Translations under genes and position numbers: made by a program
DNA from: Magnetospirillum gryphiswaldense MSR-1 v2
GTDB lineage: Bacteria > Pseudomonadota > Alphaproteobacteria > Rhodospirillales > Magnetospirillaceae
NCBI RefSeq assembly: GCF_000513295.1
Contig: NC_023065.1
Span: forward strand, 1,302,001-1,366,000
DNA length: 64,000 nucleotides
Direction: 5' to 3'
Shown: positions 1 through 7,031 of the stretch, piece by piece
How positions within the stretch are numbered: position 1 is the first letter of the stretch
Layout of the letters: each line of letters opens with the position of its first letter
The notes under the pieces: model-generated
Seen by the model: only the letters and a program-made list of their open reading frames with translations
Database searches by the model: none
Told to the model about the DNA's origin: nothing

Positions 1-625
1 CCCGCCACCACGGATTGCCCTTGTGCAGGACCGGCGGGTCGCAGGTGATGGTCAGCACCTGCACCGGACAATCGGCGGTGATGGCCAGATTGGCGAAGCC
101 GCGTTGCAGCTTGGGCCGGGTGCCGGGGATGGTGCGGGTGCCTTCGGGGAAGATGATCAGGTTGAGCCCTGCGTGCAGGTCGCGGGTGCAGGCGGCGACC
201 AGGTCTTCCGGCTCCAGATCGTTGCGGATGAAGCCGGCGCCGCCCACGGTCAGGCGGTAAAGCGGATGCCGCCACAGCCCGGCCTTGACGATGCATTGCA
301 CCTTAGGCGTCGCCGCGATGATCATCACCACATCCAGCAGCGACGGGTGATTGGCGACGATCAGGGCGCCTTGCAGGTGACGCAGCCGTTCGCCGCCCTT
401 GATGTCGATATCGGCCACCCGCAAGACCTTGATGGCAGCGCAATAAAGCCGAAACGCCAGATGCATGGCGTAAAGGATGCGGCGCTGCCGGGCCTCGGCG
501 GAGCGGGTGACCAGATTGATGGCCGGAAACACCGTCACCGCCATCAGCGTGCCGCCGACGGCGATCAGCGACAGGAACAAGGCGGTGCCGAAACCGCGCC
601 ACAGCTGGCCAGGATCAAGCCGCAT
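1..625 (-). CDS. PlsC-type 1-acyl-glycerol-phosphate acyltransferase (C-terminus off window)
   Basis: Membrane-bound acyltransferase that would move an acyl chain from acyl-ACP or acyl-CoA onto a lysophospholipid-like acceptor. Translating the minus strand from ATG 625 gives an N-terminal hydrophobic segment (about residues 10-35), then the two family hallmarks: NHPSLLD (the HX4D catalytic motif) and FPEGTR. About 208 codons are present before the window edge, so the C-terminus is missing. The ATG lies inside the 3' end of the upstream ketosynthase-like gene (11-nt overlap), indicating translational coupling. Pairing of a short ketosynthase with this acyltransferase is typical of aryl-polyene or related lipid clusters; that context is inference. 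Housekeeping PlsC cannot be excluded. Confidence 0.85.
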   Translation of the reverse strand, partial: MRLDPGQLWRGFGTALFLSLIAVGGTLMAVTVFPAINLVTRSAEARQRRILYAMHLAFRLYCAAIKVLRVADIDIKGGERLRHLQGALIVANHPSLLDVVMIIAATPKVQCIVKAGLWRHPLYRLTVGGAGFIRNDLEPEDLVAACTRDLHAGLNLIIFPEGTRTIPGTRPKLQRGFANLAITADCPVQVLTITCDPPVLHKGNPWWR

Positions 626-1310
626 GGGACCACCGCCAAGCATGACGCCCACCCTGGACGGCGACGTCGATATCTTGCTCCAGCACCGACAGGAACGACC
701 GCGCCAGGCACTGGCCGGCAGTCCCGGTGCCGGGGTGCAGATCCATATGGACAACCCGCGCCACAGGCGATTCCGGCGGCACCAGCAGCACGGCCAGGGC
801 CACCGGCGCCGGGACGTCATCGTCGTCCAAGGCGGTGTACAGGGACGGCAACGGCTCGTCGAAATAAAGCAACAGGGCGGGTGCCGCCTGCTCGGCGACG
901 AAACCGGCTGCTTCCAGCAGGCCATAGCCGAAAGAATCCGGGCCGGCGGCCACCGCCGAGTGGCCCTGGCGGTTGCCGGTGGCGATGGACAGCAGCCCGG
1001 CCAGGGCATGATGCACCGCCAGACTGAATTCAGCCGGCGACACCTCGCCGCTTTCGGCCAGGGCATTGAGCAGATCGAAGGTGCGGACGTATTCGCCATG
1101 GCGCGAGGCCAGGATCAGGCGCGGCTCGCCATCGGTGGGCAGGACCGTCCAGGCGGCCTCCAGCGCTTTGCGCCCGATGGCCGAGACGCGGCGGCGCAAC
1201 AGGGACGGCAAAGCCGGGCGGGCGGGCGGCACCATACCGCCCACGGCCAGGACATCGGCATGTCCATCCCAGGCCGCCCAAGCGGCAACGCGCACGCAAA
1301 CAGACACCAC
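615..1310 (-). CDS. Beta-ketoacyl synthase-like protein (chain-length-factor type)
   Basis: Protein of 231 residues resembling the short beta-ketoacyl-synthase N-terminal-like family (PF13723), often called chain-length factor in aryl polyene clusters. Visible features are the opening VCVRVAAWAAWDG, a proline/arginine-rich linker, and a central HHALAGLLSIATGN segment that matches the region where true ketosynthases carry the active-site cysteine. No cysteine is seen there, so it is probably non-catalytic. The start is a GTG; a purine-rich ribosome site lies directly upstream (1311-1320), and the second GTG (1307) has better spacing. It overlaps the acyltransferase gene downstream. It may begin an operon leaving the window to the left. 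Confidence 0.7.
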   Translation of the reverse strand: MVSVCVRVAAWAAWDGHADVLAVGGMVPPARPALPSLLRRRVSAIGRKALEAAWTVLPTDGEPRLILASRHGEYVRTFDLLNALAESGEVSPAEFSLAVHHALAGLLSIATGNRQGHSAVAAGPDSFGYGLLEAAGFVAEQAAPALLLYFDEPLPSLYTALDDDDVPAPVALAVLLVPPESPVARVVHMDLHPGTGTAGQCLARSFLSVLEQDIDVAVQGGRHAWRWSHAA

Positions 1311-1529
1311 CCTCTCCCCCGGATGCCGGTCAACTGATCACACGACCAGGGATTTAGCACGCAAGGAAGCCTTAGTCGAACGACATTACAACCATCACGA
1401 AAAGTCGCCCACCCACTCCACATTTCACATACAAAGCGCAGTAATCTACTAAATGATAGATTTATGGTTGACATGGACTAAGCACATGGGCACCCTGATC
1501 GCAGACAAATTCATCGGAACGGATCGACC

Positions 1530-1835
1530 ATGAAGCGCCCATTCTTCATTCTCGCCCTCGGCCTGCTGGCCACCGCCCCCCATCCCGCGTCCGCCACCGA
1601 TCAACTGCCCAACCAGGGCAGCGTCCTGGCCGGCCCCTGCGCGTCGTGCCATGGCAGCGACGGTAGCGGCGCCGGCGCCATTCCGGCCTTGAAGGGTCGC
1701 CCCGCCTCGGTCCTGCTCGACCAGTTGAAGGCCTTCCGCTCGGGCGCCCTGCCCTCGACGGTCATGGGCCGGCTGGCCAAGGGCTATTCCGACGATCAGC
1801 TGTCGCAGCTGGCCGCCCATTTCGGCGACAAGTAA
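1530..1835 (+). CDS. fccA: Monohaem cytochrome c, small subunit of flavocytochrome c sulfide dehydrogenase
   Basis: Exported class I cytochrome c of 101 residues that would take electrons from the flavoprotein FccB and pass them to the periplasmic cytochrome pool. A Sec signal peptide (residues 1-22, ending ASA) is followed by a single CASCH haem site near residue 37, and STVMGRL supplies the probable distal methionine. Diheme FccA of purple sulfur bacteria is about twice as long, so this is the short monohaem form. It lies 13 bp upstream of fccB on the same strand, which is the main reason for calling it FccA rather than a free cytochrome c553. Confidence 0.85.
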   Translation: MKRPFFILALGLLATAPHPASATDQLPNQGSVLAGPCASCHGSDGSGAGAIPALKGRPASVLLDQLKAFRSGALPSTVMGRLAKGYSDDQLSQLAAHFGDK

Positions 1836-1848
1836 GGAGCGCCCGACC

Positions 1849-3129
1849 ATGACCACCCGTCTTTCCCGCCGCTCCTTCGGCCTGCTGGCCGGCGCCGCCG
1901 CCCTTACCGGCCTATCCGCCTGCGCCGCCCGTCCGCCGGCCAAGGCCCGCGTCGTGGTCATCGGCGGCGGCTTCGGCGGCGCCACCACCGCCAAGTATAT
2001 CCGCCGCCTCGACCCGGCCATCGACGTCACCTTGGTCGAACGGTCCAAAAGCTTCGTCACCTGCCCGTTCAGCAACGCCGTCATCGGCGGCTTGCAGGAT
2101 ATTTCCACCATCACCCATTCCTATGATGCGCTGTCCGAGCGCTGGGGCGTGGACGTCATCCACGATGAAGCCATCGCTGTCGATACGGTGAAGAAGATCG
2201 TGGCGCTGAAGGGTGGGCGCCAATTGTCCTATGACAAGCTGGTGGTGGCCCCAGGAATCGATTTCAAATGGAACGCCATCGAAGGCTACGACGAAAAGGC
2301 GGCGGAAATCCTGCCGCATGCCTGGAAGGCCGGGGCCCAGACCATCACCTTGCGCCGTCAGCTCGAAGCCCTGGAAGATGGCGGTGTCGTCGCCTTGTCG
2401 GTGCCGGCCAACCCCTATCGCTGCCCGCCCGGCCCCTATGAGCGGGCCAGCCTGATCGCTCATTACCTGAAGACGACAAAGCCCAAGTCCAAGCTGTTGA
2501 TCCTTGACGGCAAGGACAGCTTTTCCAAGCAGGGCCTGTTCCAGGATGCCTGGGCCAAGATGTATCCCGGCCTGATCGAATGGGTGCCGCTGTCCAAGGA
2601 CGGCAAGATCACCAAGGTCGACGCCGCCGCCCGCGTGCTGGAAAGCGAATTCGGCACCAAGCACAAGGTGGCGGTGGCCAATGTCATTCCGCCGCAACAG
2701 GCCGGCGCCATCGCCCATGTGGCCGGGCTGGTGGACAAGTCGGGCTGGGTGCCGGTGGATGCCAAGACCTTCGAGGCCAAGCAGGCCAAGGACGTTTACG
2801 TGGTCGGTGACGCCACCATCGCCGCTCCGCAGCCCAAATCGGGCTTCATCGCCAACGCCCACGGCAAGGTGGTGGCCGCCACCATCGTCAATGCCGTGAA
2901 CGGCAAGGGGCAATTGGAACCGTCGTGGGCCAACACCTGCTATTCGCTGATCGCCCCCGATTACGGCATCACCGTCGCCGGCGTGTACCGGGTCGGCGAC
3001 AAGGGATTGGAAGAAGTGCCCGGTTCCGGCGGCGTCAGCCCCAAGGACGCCGATGCCCAGTTCCGCGCCCTGGAAGCCCGTTATGCCCGGGATTGGTACA
3101 AGTCCATCACCACCGACACCTGGGGCTGA
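1849..3129 (+). CDS. fccB: Flavocytochrome c sulfide dehydrogenase, flavin subunit
   Basis: Periplasmic FAD protein of 426 residues that oxidises sulfide to sulfur or polysulfide and reduces the cytochrome subunit. A twin-arginine signal (SRRSFGLLAG) is followed by the dinucleotide-fold glycine motif VVVIGGGFGG near residue 37. C72 in TCPFSNAVIGG is at the place where the Allochromatium enzyme binds FAD covalently. C192 (RCPPGPYERA) and C364 (NTCYSL) match the redox-active cysteine pair. The C-terminal FCSD domain is complete. The Tat signal fits export of a folded flavoprotein. It follows fccA and is closed by a hairpin terminator at 3138-3164. All key residues are present. Confidence 0.93.
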   Translation: MTTRLSRRSFGLLAGAAALTGLSACAARPPAKARVVVIGGGFGGATTAKYIRRLDPAIDVTLVERSKSFVTCPFSNAVIGGLQDISTITHSYDALSERWGVDVIHDEAIAVDTVKKIVALKGGRQLSYDKLVVAPGIDFKWNAIEGYDEKAAEILPHAWKAGAQTITLRRQLEALEDGGVVALSVPANPYRCPPGPYERASLIAHYLKTTKPKSKLLILDGKDSFSKQGLFQDAWAKMYPGLIEWVPLSKDGKITKVDAAARVLESEFGTKHKVAVANVIPPQQAGAIAHVAGLVDKSGWVPVDAKTFEAKQAKDVYVVGDATIAAPQPKSGFIANAHGKVVAATIVNAVNGKGQLEPSWANTCYSLIAPDYGITVAGVYRVGDKGLEEVPGSGGVSPKDADAQFRALEARYARDWYKSITTDTWG

Positions 3130-3137
3130 GGAAAACC

Positions 3138-3164
3138 GGCGACGGCACCGCCCGTCGCCTTTTT
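3138..3164 (+). terminator. Rho-independent terminator after fccB
   Basis: The 8-bp stem GGCGACGG / CCGTCGCC with a 6-nt loop is followed by five T residues. It lies 9 bp after the fccB stop and separates fccAB from the sulfate permease operon. Confidence 0.85.
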
Positions 3165-3173
3165 CCGGCCCGA

Positions 3174-3207
3174 TAAACCTAATTTCCGATAGACTTCTAT
3201 CTTAGGA
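3174..3207 (+). promoter_or_regulatory. Inverted repeat overlapping the sbp/cysP ribosome-binding site
   Basis: The perfect palindrome GATAGA-CT-TCTATC (3188-3201) is flanked by CCTAA on the left and TTAGG on the right, so a longer hairpin with an asymmetric internal bulge can form. The right arm runs into the AGGAG ribosome site (about 3204-3208) of the sulfate-binding protein. It could be a repressor operator or an RNA hairpin that hides the ribosome site. A related but weaker TCTA...TAGA pair is seen upstream of fccA near 1445-1460. No known riboswitch class is recognised. Confidence 0.45.
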
Positions 3208-3216
3208 GCCGAATAA

Positions 3217-4260
3217 ATGACCTGGTTTCTGATCCAAGACATCAAGCGTGCCGCCATCGCCGCCGCTGCCGCCACCGCCATCGCCGCCGCCATCGCGGTG
3301 GCCATTCCCGGCGCCCAGGCGGCCGAGCCCAAGACCTTGCTGAACGTGTCCTATGACCCGACGCGCGAGCTTTACCAGGAATTCAACGCCGCTTTCGTCA
3401 AGTCGTGGAAAGCCAAGACCGGCGAGGATTTGAAGATCAACCAGTCGCATGGCGGCTCGGGCAAGCAGGCCCGCGGCGTCATCGACGGCCTGGAAGCCGA
3501 CGTGGTCACCCTGGCGCTGGCCTACGACATCGACGCCATCGCCGAAAAGGCCAAGCTGCTGGGGCCCGATTGGCAGAAGCGTTTGTCCTATAATTCGTCG
3601 CCCTACACCTCGACCATCGTCTTCCTGGTCCGCAAGGGCAATCCCAAGAACATCAAGGATTGGGACGACCTGATCCGCTCCGACGTCCAGGTCGTCACCC
3701 CCAATCCCAAGACCTCGGGCGGCGCGCGCTGGAACCATCTGGCCGCCTGGGGCTATGCCCTCAACAAGTGGAACAACGATCAGGCCAAGGCCGAAGATTT
3801 CGTCGGCAAGATCTACAAGAACGTTCCGGTGCTCGATACCGGCGCGCGCGGCTCGCTGACCACCTTCGCCCAACGGGGCATCGGCGACGTCTTCCTGTCG
3901 TGGGAAAATGAAGCCATCCTGGCCAACCGCGAATTCGGCGGCGGCTTCGAGACCGTCATCCCCAGCCTGTCCATCCTGGCCGAGCCGCCGGTGGCGGTGG
4001 TCGACAAGGTGGTCGACCGTCGGGGCACCCGCACCCAGGCCGAGGCCTACCTGAAGTTCCTCTATTCACCCGAGGGCCAGGAAATCGCCGCCAAGAACCA
4101 CTATCGTCCGCGCGATCCCGATATCGCCAAGAAGTACGCCTCCGACTTCCCCAATGTGCGGCTGTTCACCATCGACGACGTCTTCGGCGGCTGGGGCAAG
4201 GCACAGAAGGAACATTTCGGCGATGGCGGCATCTTCGACCGCATCCAGGCCAAGAAGTAA
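3217..4260 (+). CDS. cysP: Sulfate/thiosulfate-binding periplasmic protein
   Basis: Periplasmic solute-binding protein (347 residues) that delivers sulfate or thiosulfate to the CysTWA transporter. An alanine-rich Sec signal peptide ends near AQAAEP (about residue 36). The mature part carries family signatures: [13 protein letters not shown] near the N-terminus, the [12 protein letters not shown] anion-binding loop, the [12 protein letters not shown] strand, and [13 protein letters not shown]. Sbp and CysP cannot be separated reliably by eye. It starts an operon with cysT, cysW and cysA; an AGGAG site lies 9 nt before the ATG. The organism's sulfide-oxidising genes lie just upstream. Confidence 0.92.
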   Translation: MTWFLIQDIKRAAIAAAAATAIAAAIAVAIPGAQAAEPKTLLNVSYDPTRELYQEFNAAFVKSWKAKTGEDLKINQSHGGSGKQARGVIDGLEADVVTLALAYDIDAIAEKAKLLGPDWQKRLSYNSSPYTSTIVFLVRKGNPKNIKDWDDLIRSDVQVVTPNPKTSGGARWNHLAAWGYALNKWNNDQAKAEDFVGKIYKNVPVLDTGARGSLTTFAQRGIGDVFLSWENEAILANREFGGGFETVIPSLSILAEPPVAVVDKVVDRRGTRTQAEAYLKFLYSPEGQEIAAKNHYRPRDPDIAKKYASDFPNVRLFTIDDVFGGWGKAQKEHFGDGGIFDRIQAKK

Positions 4261-4267
4261 ACCAACC

Positions 4268-5092
4268 ATGACGGCCAAAACCGTTCGCGTCATCCCAGGG
4301 TTCTCGCTAACCCTGGGATTGACCATAGGCTATCTGTCGCTGGTGGTGCTGATCCCGCTGGCCGCCTTGATCCTGAAAGCCGCCGGCATGACCGCCCAGC
4401 AATGGCTGGGCACCTTGACCGATGCGCGCGTGCTGGCCTCGTTCCGACTGTCGTTCGGCGGTGCCGCCATCGCCGCCCTGGTCAACGGAATCTTCGGATT
4501 GCTGGTGGCCTGGGTGCTGGTGCGCTATCCGTTTCCCGGACGCAAGGTGATCGATGCCTTCATCGACCTGCCCTTCGCCCTGCCCACCGCCGTCGCCGGC
4601 ATCGCGCTGACCGCGCTTTACGCCCCCAACGGCTGGATCGGCAGTCTGCTGCCGTTCAAGGTCGCCTTCACCCCCTTGGGCGCCATCATCGCCATGATCT
4701 TCATCGGTGTCCCCTTCGTCGTGCGCACGGTCGAACCGGTGTTGCAGGACGTCGACGCCGAATTGGAGGAAGCCGCCGCCTGTCTGGGCGCCAGCCGGGT
4801 GCAGACCTTTGTCCGCGTCATCCTGCCGTCCATTGCCCCGGCGCTTCTGACCGGCATCTCGCTGGCCTTCGCCCGTGCGGTGGGCGAATACGGCTCGATC
4901 ATCTTCATCGCCGGCAATCTGCCCGGCGTGTCGGAGATCGCGCCGTTGCTGATCGTCACCAAGCTGGAACAATACGATTACGTCGGCGCCACCGCCATCG
5001 CCAGCCTGATGCTGGCGGTGTCCTTCGCCATGCTGCTGGCCATCAACATGCTGCAAAAATGGAACCGCCAACGCCTGGGGGGATTGTCATGA
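4268..5092 (+). CDS. cysT: Sulfate ABC transporter permease CysT (CysU)
   Basis: Inner-membrane permease of 274 residues forming half of the sulfate/thiosulfate channel. The ATG at 4268 was chosen because it follows the cysP stop by 7 nt and gives the expected N-terminus (PGFSLTLGLTIGYLS); a longer reading frame upstream overlaps cysP. Six hydrophobic segments are visible, and the EAA coupling loop appears as EEAAACLGASRVQTF. It overlaps cysW by 4 nt (ATGA), so the two permeases are translationally coupled. Confidence 0.92.
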   Translation: MTAKTVRVIPGFSLTLGLTIGYLSLVVLIPLAALILKAAGMTAQQWLGTLTDARVLASFRLSFGGAAIAALVNGIFGLLVAWVLVRYPFPGRKVIDAFIDLPFALPTAVAGIALTALYAPNGWIGSLLPFKVAFTPLGAIIAMIFIGVPFVVRTVEPVLQDVDAELEEAAACLGASRVQTFVRVILPSIAPALLTGISLAFARAVGEYGSIIFIAGNLPGVSEIAPLLIVTKLEQYDYVGATAIASLMLAVSFAMLLAINMLQKWNRQRLGGLS

Positions 5093-5931
5093 GCCGCGCC
5101 GCCACCCGCGACCCCGTCCTTGTCCGCTGGCTGCTGATCGCCGTCGCCATCGCCTTCCTGGCCCTGTTCCTGGTGCTGCCCCTGGCCGCCGTGCTGACCG
5201 AGGCCTTGCGCAAGGGGGCCGATGCCTATTGGCGATCCCTGGGCGGCGACGACACCTTGGCCTCGATCCGCCTGACCCTGCTGGTCGCGGGCATCGCCGT
5301 GCCGCTCAATCTGGCCTTCGGCCTGGCGGCCAGTTGGGCCATCGCCAAGTTCGACTTTCCTGGCAAGGCCTGGCTGATCTCGTTCATCGACCTGCCGTTT
5401 TCGGTGTCGCCGGTGATCTCGGGGCTGATCTACGTGCTGTTGTTCGGCGCCCAAAGCGCCCTGGGGCCGTGGCTGATCGAACACGACGTCAAGATCGTCT
5501 TCGCCGTGCCCGGCATCGTCCTGGCCACCATCTTCGTCACCTTCCCCTTCGTCGCCCGCGAGTTGATCCCGCTGATGGAGGAACAGGGCCGCGACGAGGA
5601 GGAAGCCGCCCTGACCCTGGGCGCCGGCGGCTTGCGCACCTTTTGGGCCATCACCCTGCCCAACGTCAAATGGGGATTGCTGTACGGAGTGTTGCTTTGC
5701 AACGCCCGCGCCATGGGCGAGTTCGGCGCCGTTTCCGTGGTGTCGGGCCACATTCGCGGCCTGACCAACACCATGCCCCTGCATGTGGAGATCTTGTACA
5801 ATGAATATGATTTCGTCGGCGCCTTCGCCGTCGCCTCGCTCCTCGCGCTTCTGGCCCTGGTCACCCTTGGCGCCAAGACCACGCTTGAATGGTGGCACCG
5901 CGACGAACTTGCCGCCTCGGGAAAGCATTGA
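5089..5931 (+). CDS. cysW: Sulfate ABC transporter permease CysW
   Basis: Second membrane half of the sulfate/thiosulfate importer, 280 residues. The ATG overlaps the cysT stop by 4 nt. It shows the family's hydrophobic segments, the conserved [13 protein letters not shown] stretch, the EAA loop [17 protein letters not shown], and the C-terminal [15 protein letters not shown] and [14 protein letters not shown] elements characteristic of CysW. cysA follows 4 nt after the stop. Confidence 0.92.
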   Translation: MSRAATRDPVLVRWLLIAVAIAFLALFLVLPLAAVLTEALRKGADAYWRSLGGDDTLASIRLTLLVAGIAVPLNLAFGLAASWAIAKFDFPGKAWLISFIDLPFSVSPVISGLIYVLLFGAQSALGPWLIEHDVKIVFAVPGIVLATIFVTFPFVARELIPLMEEQGRDEEEAALTLGAGGLRTFWAITLPNVKWGLLYGVLLCNARAMGEFGAVSVVSGHIRGLTNTMPLHVEILYNEYDFVGAFAVASLLALLALVTLGAKTTLEWWHRDELAASGKH

Positions 5932-5935
5932 CGCC

Positions 5936-6967
5936 ATGATCGAAGTCAACCATCTGTCCAAACGCTTCGGCAGCTTCAACGCCCTCGACGACATTTCCTT
6001 GCGCATCACGCCGGGCAAGCTGGTGGCGCTGCTGGGGCCGTCGGGGTCGGGCAAGACCACGCTGCTGCGCATCCTCGCCGGGCTCGACCACGCCGATGGC
6101 GGCGCCGTCCATCTGAACGGCCTGGACGCGTCGTCGCTCAAGACCCGCGACCGCCGCGTCGGCTTCGTCTTTCAGCATTACGCCTTGTTCCGGCACATGA
6201 GCGTGGCCGAAAACGTCGCCTTCGGCCTCAAGGTGCGCAAGGGCCCGGACAAGCCCGGCAAGGCCGAGATCAACGACCGCGTCGCCCGCCTGCTCGATCT
6301 GGTGCAATTGTCCGGTCTGGCCGGGCGTTATCCGTCGCAATTGTCGGGTGGCCAGCGCCAGCGCGTCGCCCTGGCCCGCGCCCTGGCGGTGGAACCGCGC
6401 CTGCTGCTGCTGGACGAACCCTTCGGCGCGCTCGACGCCCAGGTGCGCAAGGATTTGCGCCGCTGGCTTCGGCAATTGCACGACGACATGGGGCTGACAT
6501 CGGTTTTCGTCACCCACGACCAGGAAGAGGCGCTGGAACTGGCCGACGAAGTGGTGGTGATGAGCAAGGGGCGTATCGAGCAGATCGGCACCCCCGCCGA
6601 CATCTACGACAACCCGGCGACGCCCTTCGTCTTTCAGTTTCTGGGCAATGCCAACCGGCTCGACGCCCGGGTCAAGGACGGTATCGCCCAGGCGGCCCAT
6701 TGGCAGGTGGCGGCCCCCGGCATCGCCGACGGACCGGCCCAGGCCTTCATCCGCCCGCATGAGATCGAGGTCGATCCCAACGGCAACGATGCGGTGATCC
6801 GCCATCAGGTAGTGCTGGGGCCGACGGTGCGCCTTGACCTGCAACTGCCCGGCGGCGCCCACGCCGAGGCGGTGATCGACCGCGAATCCCATGCCCGCCT
6901 GGGGCTGGAGCCGGGGCGTCAGGTCGGCCTGGGGGCCCGTCGGGTGGTGGTTTTCGCCGTACCTTGA
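5936..6967 (+). CDS. cysA: Sulfate/thiosulfate import ATP-binding protein CysA
   Basis: ATPase that powers the CysTW permease, 343 residues. The ABC elements are complete: Walker [10 protein letters not shown] (residues about 35-43), Q-loop FVFQHYALF, signature LSGGQRQR, Walker [13 protein letters not shown], and the switch histidine in [11 protein letters not shown]-terminal TOBE-like regulatory domain follows (IRPHEIEV onward). The ATG at 5936 fits the alignment; the open frame extends further upstream inside cysW. It ends the operon; the next gene starts 64 nt later. Confidence 0.93.
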   Translation: MIEVNHLSKRFGSFNALDDISLRITPGKLVALLGPSGSGKTTLLRILAGLDHADGGAVHLNGLDASSLKTRDRRVGFVFQHYALFRHMSVAENVAFGLKVRKGPDKPGKAEINDRVARLLDLVQLSGLAGRYPSQLSGGQRQRVALARALAVEPRLLLLDEPFGALDAQVRKDLRRWLRQLHDDMGLTSVFVTHDQEEALELADEVVVMSKGRIEQIGTPADIYDNPATPFVFQFLGNANRLDARVKDGIAQAAHWQVAAPGIADGPAQAFIRPHEIEVDPNGNDAVIRHQVVLGPTVRLDLQLPGGAHAEAVIDRESHARLGLEPGRQVGLGARRVVVFAVP

Positions 6968-7031
6968 CGATAAAGCCGGATTGGTCGAGGCTTGCGGCCA
7001 TGATTTGCCGCATCACCTTGCCCACTTCGTC

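Noticed and set aside
1468-1500. TTGACA at 1468 as the fccA promoter
   Set aside because: No acceptable -10 hexamer lies 16-18 bp downstream.
3174-3216. Known SAM or other sulfur riboswitch upstream of sbp/cysP
   Set aside because: The leader is too short and lacks any conserved riboswitch core; only a simple inverted repeat is visible.
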